Part shown: positions 1-9,169 of the stretch, one piece after another
Numbering within the stretch: position 1 is the first letter of the stretch
How the letters are laid out: the number at the start of each line of letters is the position of its first letter
NCBI RefSeq assembly: GCF_900120195.1
Contig: NZ_LT635539.1
Location: forward strand, 316,830 to 380,829
Direction: 5' to 3'
Source: Blautia sp. Marseille-P3087
GTDB lineage: Bacteria > Bacillota > Clostridia > Lachnospirales > Lachnospiraceae
Length of the DNA: 64,000 nt
Notes under the pieces: model-generated
Databases searched by the model: none
Seen by the model: only the letters and a program-made list of their open reading frames with translations
What the model was told of the DNA's origin: nothing
Made by a program: the position numbers and the translations under genes

Positions 1-33
1 TCTGGACTAATAAGCGAAACGGAGGAAGTACAC

Positions 34-585
34 ATGGCTGAACTGGATACTGCAAAATTCGAAGAATTTATTTCCGCGTATCCGATATATGAATATCGCA
101 TTCTGGACACATCTGATCTTTCTGTAGCAACAAGAGTACGTCAGATCTGCAGGCAGGAATGTGAACGATATGGAAGTACATGGGCCTGTCCTCCGGCTGT
201 CGGTACGCTTGAGGAGTGCGAAAAAAGGATCCGCAGCTATGGGAAGGCTGTGTTTTTTTCCAGTGTTGCAGAGGTTTCAGATCTTATGAATATGCAGGAA
301 ATGCTTTCTACAAGGGATGCGCATGAAGATCTGACTACCGAAGTTGCCGGATTTTTAAAAGAACAGGGATTTGATACATTTACTCTGTCGACGGAATCCT
401 GCGATATCTGTGAAACCTGTGCCTATACACAGGGCGAACCGTGCAGATTTCCGGAAAGGATGCATCCCTGTCTGGAAAGTCATGGTGTTGTGGTGAGCGA
501 GATTGTTGAGAAAGAACACATGGAATATAGTCTGGGCGGAAATACCATTCTCTGGTTTTCTATGGTCCTGTACCGGGCAGCATAA
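34..585 (+). CDS. DUF2284 cysteine-rich predicted metal-binding protein
   Basis: The 183-residue protein has two cysteine clusters: C39, C43 and C52 near the N-terminus, and C123, C126, C129, C137 and C146 near the C-terminus. This pattern is typical of the DUF2284 predicted metal-binding family, for which no reaction is established. The cysteine spacing suggests iron-sulfur or zinc binding, which is inference. There is no signal peptide or membrane segment, so it is probably cytosolic. The start is supported by GGAGG at 21-25, eight bases before the ATG. It stands alone ahead of the sporulation block and is followed by a hairpin terminator, so it is probably a separate transcription unit or the end of one that begins outside the window. 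Confidence 0.8.
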   Translation: MAELDTAKFEEFISAYPIYEYRILDTSDLSVATRVRQICRQECERYGSTWACPPAVGTLEECEKRIRSYGKAVFFSSVAEVSDLMNMQEMLSTRDAHEDLTTEVAGFLKEQGFDTFTLSTESCDICETCAYTQGEPCRFPERMHPCLESHGVVVSEIVEKEHMEYSLGGNTILWFSMVLYRAA

Positions 586-600
586 ATATTACATAACGAA

Positions 601-647
601 GACCTCTCTGGCATAAAGTAGTGATAAAGACCGGAGAGGTTCTTTTT
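601..647 (+). terminator. Intrinsic terminator whose 3' arm contains the yqfC ribosome binding site
   Basis: Bases 601-611 pair with 631-641 (11 pairs including two G-U), with a 19-base loop and the run TTTTT at 643-647. The GGAGAGGT of the 3' arm is also the Shine-Dalgarno of the next gene, whose ATG is at 648. Folding would therefore both end upstream transcription and hide that site. Confidence 0.55.
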
Positions 648-929
648 ATGAAAAAAGAAAAAGAGCGAAAGAACTGGCGAGGAAATCTGGTCACTTCACT
701 GGAGGTTCCAGGTGATCTTGCTATGAAAGAAACCATAGTGACACTTACCGGGCGAAGCCATGCGATAATCTGCAATTACAAAAGCATTCTCCGGTATCAG
801 CAGGAAGAAATCATTGTGCTGGGATTTCATGGAAAGATAGCCATCCGGGGGAAAAGACTCATGATTCCGAAATATACACCGGAGGAAATGCAGATAGAGG
901 GGATGATATCAGAAATTGTAATGGGATAA
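648..929 (+). CDS. yqfC: Sporulation protein YqfC (YabP/YqfC family)
   Basis: A 93-residue basic protein of the YabP/YqfC family. In Bacillus the family is made in the mother cell under SigE and works during engulfment; the biochemical role is not settled. Identification rests on the length, the motif around VTLTGRSHAIICNY and the downstream yqfD-phoH-ybeY order. I chose ATG 648 over the upstream in-frame GTG at 621 because GGAGAGG lies eight bases before it. The stop codon lies inside a 14-base tandem repeat. Confidence 0.85.
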   Translation: MKKEKERKNWRGNLVTSLEVPGDLAMKETIVTLTGRSHAIICNYKSILRYQQEEIIVLGFHGKIAIRGKRLMIPKYTPEEMQIEGMISEIVMG

Positions 930-956
930 TTGTAATAGGATAATTATAATAGAACG
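915..956 (+). repeat. 14-base tandem repeat, three copies, across the yqfC stop codon
   Basis: Units start at 915, 929 and 943. The first two differ at one base (ATTGTAATGGGATA, ATTGTAATAGGATA) and the third is degenerate (ATTATAATAGAACG). The yqfC stop TAA is at 927-929, so loss of a unit would leave the coding region intact but shorten the gap to yqfD. Confidence 0.75.
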
Positions 957-969
957 TCAGGAGGCTGCT

Positions 970-2208
970 ATGAGAGATCTGACCGGATTTCGAAAAGGCA
1001 TCGTCAGAATTCGGGTTCAGGGAGAACAGACAGAGCGCTTTCTTAATCTCTGCAAAGCCCGTAAAATAAAAATTTCAAGTCTGGATCGAACCGGGGAACA
1101 AAGCCTGGAGGGAGATTTTGGAATACAGGATTTTTTGCGGCTTTCACCGATTCGCAGAAAAACAGGTGTAAAAATACATATTCTTGAAAAACATGGACTG
1201 CCCTTCTTTTTTTACCGAAGTAAAAAGAGAAAGGCTTTTTTTATCGGTATCTTTGTTTGTGCGTTGCTTTTGCTGGGATTATCGGGGCGAATCTGGGAAA
1301 TTGATGTGTCAGGAAATGCGCGGAACAGTACACAGGAGATATTGGATTTTCTTAAGGAGGAGGGTATTGTGCATGGGATGCAGCGGAGTAAGATCAGCTG
1401 CAATGCTATTGCTGCGACAATCAGGGAAAATTATAATGATATTACGTGGGTGTCGGTCAGAATAGAAGGAACGCGGCTTGTGCTTACAGTCAAGGAGGGA
1501 GTTTTTACAGAGGCAGTGGAGAAGGAGAAAAATACTCCCTGTAATCTGACCGCAGATCAGAATGGTGTGATTGTCCGTATGATCACGCGGGCAGGATATC
1601 CGAAACTTCATGTCGGTGAGGAATGCCATATCGGAGATGTGCTGGTTTCCGGCTGTCTGGAGCTGAAAAATGACAGTCAGGAAGTGGTAAGATACGAAGG
1701 TGTTCATGCTGATGCTGATATTTATATAAAGAGAAAAAAGGCTTATTATCGGGAAATTCCTCTGCAATACCAGTCAGAGGAATATGATGGAAGGGAACGA
1801 AAAAGCTATTTTTTTAAAACAGGAAATACTTATCTGGAATTTGGAAAAAGTGCCGAAAAAAACTGGCAGAACACTGTCGAGGAGCAGATTCTCCGGCTGA
1901 CAGACAGTTTTCGGCTGCCGTTCACAGTGGGTAAAATCACCCGGAAATACTACGAAACAGTGCCCAGAGAATACACGGAAAAAGAGGTTCGCGCGCTTGC
2001 GTGGCGCACTTTACAGCTTTACGAGGAAAAATTAATTGAAAAAGGGGTTCAAATATCTGCAAATAATGTTAAAATAGAGGTTGACCACAAGACCTGTATA
2101 AGCAAGGGTTTTCTGGAAATTATAGAAAAAATCGGAAGGGAGACTCCTGTAGAAATACCGGAGCAGCCTGCAGAAAGGACAACAGAGGATGGCGAACAGC
2201 ATTATTGA
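970..2208 (+). CDS. yqfD: Sporulation protein YqfD
   Basis: The 412-residue protein matches YqfD, a mother-cell sporulation protein in Bacillus; the usual length is close to 400. A basic stretch followed by one membrane segment at about residues 88-106 divides a short cytosolic N-terminal domain from a long, probably extracytoplasmic region, which agrees with the family's membrane topology. AGGAGG lies just before the ATG at 970. The 3' end overlaps phoH by 20 bases, which implies translational coupling. Its molecular activity is unknown; family assignment is confident from sequence and context. Confidence 0.9.
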   Translation: MRDLTGFRKGIVRIRVQGEQTERFLNLCKARKIKISSLDRTGEQSLEGDFGIQDFLRLSPIRRKTGVKIHILEKHGLPFFFYRSKKRKAFFIGIFVCALLLLGLSGRIWEIDVSGNARNSTQEILDFLKEEGIVHGMQRSKISCNAIAATIRENYNDITWVSVRIEGTRLVLTVKEGVFTEAVEKEKNTPCNLTADQNGVIVRMITRAGYPKLHVGEECHIGDVLVSGCLELKNDSQEVVRYEGVHADADIYIKRKKAYYREIPLQYQSEEYDGRERKSYFFKTGNTYLEFGKSAEKNWQNTVEEQILRLTDSFRLPFTVGKITRKYYETVPREYTEKEVRALAWRTLQLYEEKLIEKGVQISANNVKIEVDHKTCISKGFLEIIEKIGRETPVEIPEQPAERTTEDGEQHY

Positions 2209-3217
2209 GCTATATACGCAGGTTCCTGCAGATCTGGAGGGAAACGTGTTCGGACAATTTGACGAACACCTGAAACTGATTGAACGGACACTGAATGTCA
2301 CACTGATCTCAAGGGATGGGATGTTGAAGATTCTCGGTACAGAGCAGAGTGCCACTCAGGCAAAAAAACTGATAGAAGAACTGGTGGGGCTTGCCGGAAA
2401 GGGCAACACCATTACGAGACAGAATGTAAGTTACGGATTATCACTTGCGATGGAAGAACGTAACCAGATACTTACAGAGATAGATAAAGATTTTATCTGC
2501 AATACGATACAGGGACGTCCTATTAAGCCGAAGACTTTAGGACAAAAGGATTATGTAGAGCAGATCCGCAAAAAAATGATCGTCTTTGGTATCGGACCGG
2601 CGGGAACCGGTAAGACATACCTTGCAATGGCGATGGCAGTCACTGCATTTCGAAATGAAGAGGTCAGCCGTATCATTCTGACACGACCGGCAATCGAAGC
2701 AGGTGAAAAGCTTGGCTTCCTGCCCGGTGATCTGCAGAGTAAGGTGGATCCATATCTTCGTCCGCTGTATGATGCACTGTATCAGATTATGGGTGCAGAC
2801 AGCTTTGCAAAAAACATGGAGCGTGGACTGATCGAGGTCGCACCGCTTGCCTATATGAGAGGACGTACACTGGATAATGCCTTTATCATTCTGGATGAGG
2901 CGCAGAATACGACACCGGCACAGATGAAGATGTTTCTGACACGTATCGGTTTTGGCTCAAAAGTTGTCGTGACCGGTGATGCTTCACAGAAAGACCTTCC
3001 GCGTGATGCAGTATCCGGTCTTGATGTAGCGGCAAAAGTACTCAAAAAGATTGATGACATCGGCTTTTGCCAGCTTACCAGCAAGGATGTTGTGAGACAT
3101 CCGCTTGTGCAGCAGATCGTCCAGGCTTATGACGATTATGAAAAGAAACAGAAACCATCCCGCGCTACGGGAAGTACAAAGACAGTCCGGAGGAAAAAGA
3201 ATGACCATACAGATTGA
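2189..3217 (+). CDS. phoH: PhoH family P-loop ATPase
   Basis: A 342-residue PhoH-type ATPase. An N-terminal KH-like region is followed by Walker A (GPAGTGKT, about residues 136-143) and Walker B (IILDEAQN, about 233-240). The family is a cytosolic helicase-like ATPase thought to act on RNA, and it is very often beside ybeY, as here. The start lies within the end of yqfD and the stop overlaps ybeY by 17 bases, so the three genes are read as one coupled operon. No phosphate-regulated promoter is visible; the name is historical. Confidence 0.93.
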   Translation: MANSIIELYTQVPADLEGNVFGQFDEHLKLIERTLNVTLISRDGMLKILGTEQSATQAKKLIEELVGLAGKGNTITRQNVSYGLSLAMEERNQILTEIDKDFICNTIQGRPIKPKTLGQKDYVEQIRKKMIVFGIGPAGTGKTYLAMAMAVTAFRNEEVSRIILTRPAIEAGEKLGFLPGDLQSKVDPYLRPLYDALYQIMGADSFAKNMERGLIEVAPLAYMRGRTLDNAFIILDEAQNTTPAQMKMFLTRIGFGSKVVVTGDASQKDLPRDAVSGLDVAAKVLKKIDDIGFCQLTSKDVVRHPLVQQIVQAYDDYEKKQKPSRATGSTKTVRRKKNDHTD

Positions 3218-3695
3218 TTATGAAGCAGAACGAAAACTTGACATAGATTACGAGACACTGGCATCAAAAGTAGCTGAGCATATCCTTGAGACAGAACATT
3301 GCCCGTATGATGTCTGCGTAAACCTTGTGATCACGGACAATGAAGAGATTAAGCGTGTGAATACAGAATTCCGCTCAATCGGAGCGCCGACGGATGTGCT
3401 TTCTTTCCCGATGATCCCGTTTGAGACACCGGCAGATTATTCAGTTATTGAAGGTGATGACAGTTATTTTGATCTCGATACAGAAGAACTGATTCTTGGC
3501 GATGTGATGATTTCCGTAGACAAGGTTTATGCACAGGCAGAAGAATACGGACATAGTACCGAAAGAGAGTTCAGCTTTCTTTTTGCACACAGCATGCTTC
3601 ATCTTCTCGGATATGACCATATGGAACCGGACGAGGCAGCAGTGATGGAGGCGAAACAGGCAAAAGCACTGGAAGATCTGGGAATCACCAGATAA
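3201..3695 (+). CDS. ybeY: Endoribonuclease YbeY (rRNA maturation factor)
   Basis: A 164-residue zinc-dependent endoribonuclease that in other bacteria processes the 16S rRNA 3' end and takes part in ribosome quality control. The zinc motif H-x3-H-x5-H is intact (H130, H134, H140 in HSMLHLLGYDH). I placed the start at ATG 3201, with GGAGG about ten bases upstream, rather than a longer reading frame beginning at 3105 that lies inside phoH. It overlaps phoH by 17 bases. Confidence 0.93.
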   Translation: MTIQIDYEAERKLDIDYETLASKVAEHILETEHCPYDVCVNLVITDNEEIKRVNTEFRSIGAPTDVLSFPMIPFETPADYSVIEGDDSYFDLDTEELILGDVMISVDKVYAQAEEYGHSTEREFSFLFAHSMLHLLGYDHMEPDEAAVMEAKQAKALEDLGITR

Positions 3696-3724
3696 ACAGA
3701 TTAATATACTGGAGAATAGATAAC

Positions 3725-4579
3725 ATGAATTACCGTGAATTACTGAAAGACAAAAAACGTATCGTGGTCAAGGTTGGCTCTTCGTCCCTTATCCACAAAG
3801 AAACCAACAAACTGGATCTTCGCAAGCTGGAGGTTCTTGTCCGTGAATTAAGCGATCTTCACAATCAGGGCAAAGATGTCGTACTGGTCACTTCCGGTGC
3901 GGTGGCAGTCGGCGCATCTGCGTTCGGAATGCATGAAAAGCCCGTGGAATTAAAGAAAAAACAGGCCTGCTCTGCAGTCGGACAGGCACGTCTGATGATG
4001 ATCTATCAGAAACTTTTTTCAGAATATAATCAGATGGCGGCACAGATTCTGATGACCAAAAACACAATGGTCAATAATCTGAACCGCATAAATGCCCGAA
4101 ATACATTTGAAGAACTGCTTGAACTCGGGGCAATTCCTGTTGTCAATGAAAACGACTCGATTTCAAGTTATGAGCTGGAAATGCTGGAATCTTTCGGTGA
4201 TAACGATACACTGTCAGCAGTGATCGCAGGACTGATCGGTGCGGATCTTCTGATCCTGCTTTCAGACATTGACGGTCTCTTTACCGATGACCCGAACACC
4301 AATCCGGATGCAGAGTTTATTGATACCGTGGAGAAACTGGATGACCGTCTGCTCAGCATGGGCAAAGGTCCGAAGAGTAAGGTCGGAACCGGCGGTATGG
4401 CGACGAAGCTGACTGCTGCCGAGATTGCGACATCCGCGGGAGCAGATATGATCATTGCCAACGGCAGAGATTTCCATGTCATCCACAAGATCATCGAAGG
4501 CAGAAAATACGGTACTTTGTTTGCCGGTAACAAAAAAGAAGAATTTTATCTGATCGACTATATAGAAAAGCTTCTCTAG
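3725..4579 (+). CDS. proB: Glutamate 5-kinase
   Basis: ProB phosphorylates glutamate to gamma-glutamyl phosphate, the first and normally proline-inhibited step of proline synthesis. Amino-acid-kinase motifs are all present: KVGSSSL near residue 17, VTSGAVAVG near 57, NENDSIS, SDIDGLFT and GTGGMATK. At 284 residues it consists of the kinase domain only, without the C-terminal PUA domain found in E. coli ProB. It begins 29 bases after ybeY. Its partner proA lies two genes downstream, with a DUF896 gene and a folate enzyme between them. Confidence 0.95.
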   Translation: MNYRELLKDKKRIVVKVGSSSLIHKETNKLDLRKLEVLVRELSDLHNQGKDVVLVTSGAVAVGASAFGMHEKPVELKKKQACSAVGQARLMMIYQKLFSEYNQMAAQILMTKNTMVNNLNRINARNTFEELLELGAIPVVNENDSISSYELEMLESFGDNDTLSAVIAGLIGADLLILLSDIDGLFTDDPNTNPDAEFIDTVEKLDDRLLSMGKGPKSKVGTGGMATKLTAAEIATSAGADMIIANGRDFHVIHKIIEGRKYGTLFAGNKKEEFYLIDYIEKLL

Positions 4580-4591
4580 GAGGAAACCGAT

Positions 4592-4816
4592 ATGATGGAC
4601 AATGAAAAAATCGACCGCATCAACACACTTGCGCATAAGGCAAAGAGTGTAGGTCTTACAGAAGAAGAAAAGAAAGAACAGGCAGAACTCAGGAAAGAAT
4701 ATCTGGCGGCTGTACGTCAGAATCTGCAAGCACAGCTCAACAACATCGATGTCAAAGAAAAAGATGGTTCAGTTACAAATCTGGGTGAAAAATATGGAAG
4801 AAAAAAAGCAAATTAG
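4592..4816 (+). CDS. DUF896 small protein (YnzC family)
   Basis: A 74-residue highly charged, helical protein of the DUF896/YnzC family, recognised by the N-terminal IDRINTLAHKAKSVGLTEEE pattern. It has no established function; the Bacillus members are small cytosolic proteins, one linked to the SOS region. AGGAGG is followed by eight bases and the ATG. It sits between proB and the formyl-THF cyclo-ligase gene and overlaps the latter by 23 bases, so it is probably co-translated. A link to proline or folate metabolism cannot be inferred from position alone. Confidence 0.85.
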   Translation: MMDNEKIDRINTLAHKAKSVGLTEEEKKEQAELRKEYLAAVRQNLQAQLNNIDVKEKDGSVTNLGEKYGRKKAN

Positions 4817-5348
4817 AAAACAGATATTTGCAGCGCGAAAAGCACATACCGATGTACAGATCGAAGAATGGAGCCGGATGATCGCAGATCGGGTGATCAC
4901 ACTTCCAGAATATAAGGATGCGAAGCGTATTCTTGCCTATGCAGATTATAACCATGAAGTTATGACCGGTTTTATCATCGAAGCGGCATGGCGGGATGGT
5001 AAGGAAGTTGCCGTACCGAAGGTAGTCGGTCAGGATATGGTGTTTTATAAACTAACAGATTTTGCACAGCTTGAAAAGGGCTACTTCGGGATTCCGGAGC
5101 CGGCAGGAGGCGAGATTGTTCAGTGGGAAGATGCCATGATGGTCATGCCGGGGGTGGCTTTTGACAGAGAAAATCACCGGGTCGGTTATGGCGGTGGCTT
5201 TTATGACCGCTTCCTTGAAAAACATCCTTGTATCAGACGTGTGGCAGTGGCATTTGAATTTCAGATGCTTCCGGAAGTACCGACAGAACCCACGGATATT
5301 TCACCGGAGATCATTGTTACAGAAAAATCAGCTTATCATCTTAAATAA
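4794..5348 (+). CDS. 5-formyltetrahydrofolate cyclo-ligase
   Basis: This enzyme converts 5-formyl-THF with ATP to 5,10-methenyl-THF, rescuing an inhibitory folate form. Family signatures include the basic N-terminal helix ([14 protein letters not shown]) and the C-terminal [12 protein letters not shown] loop. I used ATG 4794, giving 184 residues, because it follows a GGGTGA and matches the family N-terminus; an in-frame ATG at 4749 would only add a tail read inside the DUF896 gene. It is transcribed with proB and proA. Confidence 0.92.
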   Translation: MEEKKQIRKQIFAARKAHTDVQIEEWSRMIADRVITLPEYKDAKRILAYADYNHEVMTGFIIEAAWRDGKEVAVPKVVGQDMVFYKLTDFAQLEKGYFGIPEPAGGEIVQWEDAMMVMPGVAFDRENHRVGYGGGFYDRFLEKHPCIRRVAVAFEFQMLPEVPTEPTDISPEIIVTEKSAYHLK

Positions 5349-5377
5349 ACGGGCAGAAGCCCCGGGGAGGTCATGCA

Positions 5378-6628
5378 ATGAATAAAATGCTGTTAGAACT
5401 TGGAATAAACGCAAAAGAAGCAGAAAATACCATGCGCACGATCACGACAGACCAGAAGAATCAGGTGCTTGCGGCGGTTGCCGGTCATCTGGTCGAATCG
5501 ACAGACAAATTACTGGAAGCGAATGCAGTCGATGTGGCGAATGCGAAGCAGAACCACATGCCGGAAGGTCTGGTAGATCGTCTTATGTTGAGCCCGGAGA
5601 GAATCGAAGGCATGGCAGAAGGACTCAGACAGCTAGTGGCGCTTGAAGATCCGATCGGTGAAGTCACCGGTATGAAAAAACGTCCGAATGGACTCCTTAT
5701 CGGGCAGAAACGTGTGCCGCTCGGTGTGGTCGGTATTATTTATGAGGCGCGTCCAAATGTGACAGCCGATGCATTTGGCCTCTGTTTTAAAACAGGCAAT
5801 GTGGTGATCCTGAAAGGCGGTAGTGACGCAATCCATTCTAATGCAGCAATTGTGGACTGTATCCGTGAATCTCTGAAAGCATGCGGTGTTACGGAAAATG
5901 CGATTCAGCTTATTGCAGATACTTCCAGAGAGACCGCAGCAGAATTTATGAAAATGAATGAGTATGTGGATGTACTTATTCCGAGAGGCGGTAAGGGCCT
6001 GATCAAAGCGGTCGTGAACCAGAGTACGATTCCGGTAATTGAGACCGGTACGGGAAACTGTCATATTTATGTAGATGAGAGTGCAGATCTGGATATGGCA
6101 GTAAATATTATTCTTAATGCCAAGACACAGCGTGTTGGTGTCTGCAATGCGTGTGAATCACTTCTGGTACATGGCAATATTAAGGAAAAACTTCTTCCGG
6201 TACTTGCAAAGAAGCTGAAAGAAAAGCATGTGGAAATGCGTGCAGATAAAGAAGCACATGAACTGATGCCGGGTTCTGTAGATGCCACAGAAGAAGACTG
6301 GGGCACAGAATATCTGGATTACATACTGTCAATCAAAGTGGTGTATTCTGTAGACGAGGCAATTGCGCATATCAACCGTTATAACACAGGACACTCTGAG
6401 GCTATCATCACCAATGATTATACCAATGCCCAGAAGTTCCTTGATGAAGTGGATGCGGCGGCAGTATATGTAAATGCCTCTACGAGATTTACTGACGGAT
6501 TTGAGTTCGGTTATGGTGCAGAGATCGGCATCAGTACCCAGAAGCTTCACGCCAGAGGACCTATGGGACTGCTTGCCCTGACGACAACGAAATATATCAT
6601 CTATGGAAACGGACAGATTCGCAGGTAA
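5378..6628 (+). CDS. proA: Gamma-glutamyl phosphate reductase
   Basis: ProA reduces gamma-glutamyl phosphate with NADPH to glutamate semialdehyde, the second step of proline synthesis. The 416-residue length is standard. It has the aldehyde-dehydrogenase-like fold, with the catalytic cysteine in RVGVCNACE (about C256) and the [15 protein letters not shown] region near 118-132. GGGGAGG lies upstream of the ATG. It ends the proB-proA operon; the strong promoter about 30 bases downstream belongs to the next gene. Confidence 0.96.
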   Translation: MNKMLLELGINAKEAENTMRTITTDQKNQVLAAVAGHLVESTDKLLEANAVDVANAKQNHMPEGLVDRLMLSPERIEGMAEGLRQLVALEDPIGEVTGMKKRPNGLLIGQKRVPLGVVGIIYEARPNVTADAFGLCFKTGNVVILKGGSDAIHSNAAIVDCIRESLKACGVTENAIQLIADTSRETAAEFMKMNEYVDVLIPRGGKGLIKAVVNQSTIPVIETGTGNCHIYVDESADLDMAVNIILNAKTQRVGVCNACESLLVHGNIKEKLLPVLAKKLKEKHVEMRADKEAHELMPGSVDATEEDWGTEYLDYILSIKVVYSVDEAIAHINRYNTGHSEAIITNDYTNAQKFLDEVDAAAVYVNASTRFTDGFEFGYGAEIGISTQKLHARGPMGLLALTTTKYIIYGNGQIRR

Positions 6629-6656
6629 TATTGGACAAAAGAGCGCATGTGTTGAT

Positions 6657-6685
6657 TTGACATTTAAAGTGTGCGTGTGTATAAT
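6657..6685 (+). promoter_or_regulatory. Consensus housekeeping promoter for the surface protein gene
   Basis: TTGACA at 6657-6662 and TATAAT at 6680-6685 are separated by exactly 17 bases. Both hexamers are perfect matches to the vegetative sigma consensus. The expected 5' leader is about 30 bases and contains GGAGG at 6711-6715. Confidence 0.85.
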
Positions 6686-6724
6686 TAGTTACAGCTTACA
6701 GACTCATAATGGAGGAACATTAAA

Positions 6725-9064
6725 TTGAGACGAAAACAGTTATTTGCAATAATTCTTGCAGGGGCACTTGCAGCAGGAAGCGCTCCGGCAGCAGTATTTG
6801 CCGCTGAGAGCGATATGGCAGCCATGTCAGAAGAAGGCACCGGTGATGCCGGTTTCGAAGAAGCAGGAAGCGAAGACGGAAGCAGCGATGCAGAAACACC
6901 TGTAACAGATGGCGGAGATGCAGCAACAGATGAGACCCCGGCGGATAATACAACGACAGATGAACCACCGGCGGATAATACAACGACAGATGAACCCCCG
7001 GCGGCGGATAATACAACGACAGATGAGACTCCGGCGACAGGAGATGCCGCTGCGGATGCGACACCGACAGAAGAGGCTCAGACACAGGAGCAGACTGACG
7101 AAAATAAAGAAGTGGATAAGCAGGAAGGCGAGACTCCGACGGAGACAGCAGGGATTGTACTTGCTGATGCCGAAGGCAATCAGATTCTGGATCAGGATGG
7201 TAAAGCAATGTCCTATACAACTTTAGAGGAAGCCGTTGCCGGTGCAGAAGCTTATTCAGCAGCAAATCCGGATGCAGCAGTATATATTCAGCTTACAGAA
7301 TCTATTGAACTTGATAAAACAATTACAGTGAGTGGAAAAGTGAATATTCGTGCTGCGAAAGACGGAGTTACAATTTCCAGAAAAGAAGATGGTACTTTTA
7401 CAGGAACTATGTTCTCTGTAAGTGGAGAAGGTAGCTGGCTTCAGTTATTTGCAGATGGTACCCCAGATTCGACTCTTACAGTTTCCGGTAAGTGCTCAGA
7501 AGATGGCGCTGTACCTGCAGATGGGGCAATTGTAGATATTTCAGACAGTGCAAAATTTGGGTTAAACCCGAATGTAACGCTGACAGAAAATGATTATGAG
7601 GCAGGTGGTGCTGCAATTAATTGCAACACCGGTACAATCGTTTTTACCGGTGGTAAGGTTACCGGTAATACAGTTGGTGATAAAGGTGCAGTATACAGTA
7701 ATAAAGATGTGTCTGTGGAAGGTGATGTAAGTGTTACCGGAAATAACGGAAACAAGAACATAACTCTGGACGGTTCTGCAAAACTGATTGTTACAGGAGC
7801 ATTGACTGGTAAATCTTCATTCAGTCATAAAGGCGAAAAAGCAGGCCTGGAAGTAATTAAGGCTGGAAAAGATGCGTCTGGAAAAGATGTCTCAAAAGAT
7901 GTCTTTACAGCAGCTGTAAAAAATATCAGCTACGAAAACTCATCAAAATATGAATATTCTACAGCTTCAAATGGTCTTTCTGTTTCTCTGAAAGAGGTAA
8001 AGAAGGATCCGGAGCCGGAGAAGCCGGCAAATTATACACTGTCTTATAAAACAGGCTCATTAAAATGGCTCAGCCATACCTCTGTACAGGCAAAATATTC
8101 AGTTACAGGAGACTGTGAGTGGACATATTTCTTTGTAGATGCTACGGCAGATAGTGCAACAATTAATTCGACATACAAAGCAATGAAGAGCAAGCTTAAA
8201 TTTACAGCTGTAAAAGCCAATACGGAATTTACTGTAGTTGCGGAAAATGTCCCGGAAACAGCGCCCAGGTTTATCGTTCTTACAAGAAGAAATTCAAGTG
8301 ACACGAAACCTAAGGCAATTTCGTGTAGCCTAGCAACGGCAAAAATGAAAAAAGCGCGTCCGACAGAACCAAAGGAAGATGACAATAATAACAATAACAC
8401 TCAGACAGCCCGTACCCATACAGTAACAGATGGTGCAAGGGTAGAAGGTCTGGATGGAGAAATCAAGTTCTTTTCTAAGAGATATGTTTCATTCACTGCG
8501 ATTGGTGCAGGAACGGAGGACAGTGCACCATATGTAAAAGGTGATGTGAGATGGATTCCTGTATATTGGAAATTCCCGGGCAGTGACAGCACTCATACTA
8601 CATGGAGCATAGGTGGCAAAAACGGAAAGGGTATTCAGCCGTCAAACGGAGCTTCTACACAGGATTTTACGATTCAGATCTACTGTGAGAAACAGATTCA
8701 TAATGGAACTACATGGCAGGATACCGATGTAGTGGAGTATTTTACGAAAAAATTCACTATAGCCAGCTACACAGATGAAGAAGAACAGCAGTGGCTGAAG
8801 GATAATGGCTATATAACAGATGACACAGACGGCGACAATGATGGCAGTGGCGATGGCAGTGGCAATGGCAGCGGAGCTGGCGGTACAGATGCAGAACTGA
8901 CTGCAACGGCAGCAGCATCTGCAAAAGATGCAGGCTCCAAATCCAAATCTGCAGTATCTACAGCCGACGAATCCCCGATCGGCACAATGTCTGTACTCGC
9001 AGCACTTTCACTTCTTGCAGGCGGTTATGTAGTAGTCCGCAAACGCAAAAAAGAAGAAATCTGA
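6725..9064 (+). CDS. Large secreted, probably surface-anchored repeat protein
   Basis: The 779-residue protein starts at TTG 6725, nine bases after GGAGG; the signal peptide (about residues 1-27) begins right there, which supports this start. Next comes an acidic Thr/Pro/Asp linker with three near-identical 10-residue repeats (about 73-103), then a beta-rich region of parallel-beta-helix character (about 140-420), a further beta domain, and a Gly/Ser/Asp linker. The C-terminus has SPIGT, a hydrophobic segment and a basic RKRKK tail. That is the layout of a sortase sorting signal, but the usual LPxTG is absent. A surface or adhesion role is likely; no enzyme domain was recognised. The promoter is very strong. 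Confidence 0.75.
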   Translation: MRRKQLFAIILAGALAAGSAPAAVFAAESDMAAMSEEGTGDAGFEEAGSEDGSSDAETPVTDGGDAATDETPADNTTTDEPPADNTTTDEPPAADNTTTDETPATGDAAADATPTEEAQTQEQTDENKEVDKQEGETPTETAGIVLADAEGNQILDQDGKAMSYTTLEEAVAGAEAYSAANPDAAVYIQLTESIELDKTITVSGKVNIRAAKDGVTISRKEDGTFTGTMFSVSGEGSWLQLFADGTPDSTLTVSGKCSEDGAVPADGAIVDISDSAKFGLNPNVTLTENDYEAGGAAINCNTGTIVFTGGKVTGNTVGDKGAVYSNKDVSVEGDVSVTGNNGNKNITLDGSAKLIVTGALTGKSSFSHKGEKAGLEVIKAGKDASGKDVSKDVFTAAVKNISYENSSKYEYSTASNGLSVSLKEVKKDPEPEKPANYTLSYKTGSLKWLSHTSVQAKYSVTGDCEWTYFFVDATADSATINSTYKAMKSKLKFTAVKANTEFTVVAENVPETAPRFIVLTRRNSSDTKPKAISCSLATAKMKKARPTEPKEDDNNNNNTQTARTHTVTDGARVEGLDGEIKFFSKRYVSFTAIGAGTEDSAPYVKGDVRWIPVYWKFPGSDSTHTTWSIGGKNGKGIQPSNGASTQDFTIQIYCEKQIHNGTTWQDTDVVEYFTKKFTIASYTDEEEQQWLKDNGYITDDTDGDNDGSGDGSGNGSGAGGTDAELTATAAASAKDAGSKSKSAVSTADESPIGTMSVLAALSLLAGGYVVVRKRKKEEI
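6941..7033 (+). repeat. 30-base in-frame repeats coding for the Thr/Pro/Asp linker
   Basis: Copies at 6941-6970 and 6971-7000 differ at one base; a third at 7004-7033 follows a three-base insertion and has a few changes. Each encodes ADNTTTDExP. Such repeats can change copy number by slippage without shifting the frame. Confidence 0.85.
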
Positions 9065-9085
9065 TTTTACATAAGAAATATTTTT

Positions 9086-9115
9086 AAGAGGCAGGTCTTT
9101 TGACCTGTCTCTTTT
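9086..9115 (+). terminator. Intrinsic terminator of the surface protein gene
   Basis: Bases 9086-9097 pair with 9102-9113 (12 pairs, one G-U) around a TTTT loop, and a short T-run ends at 9115. Confidence 0.8.
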
Positions 9116-9169
9116 CATATACTGATAGAGGAACAAATAACTTTTTTCATACATAGCAGGAATGAAGAT

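Noticed and set aside
6941-7033. CRISPR array
   Set aside because: The 30-base units are adjacent without spacers and lie in frame inside a coding region.
6720-7265. - strand frame with repeated Leu/Tyr/Pro units
   Set aside because: It is antisense to the repeat region of the surface protein gene.
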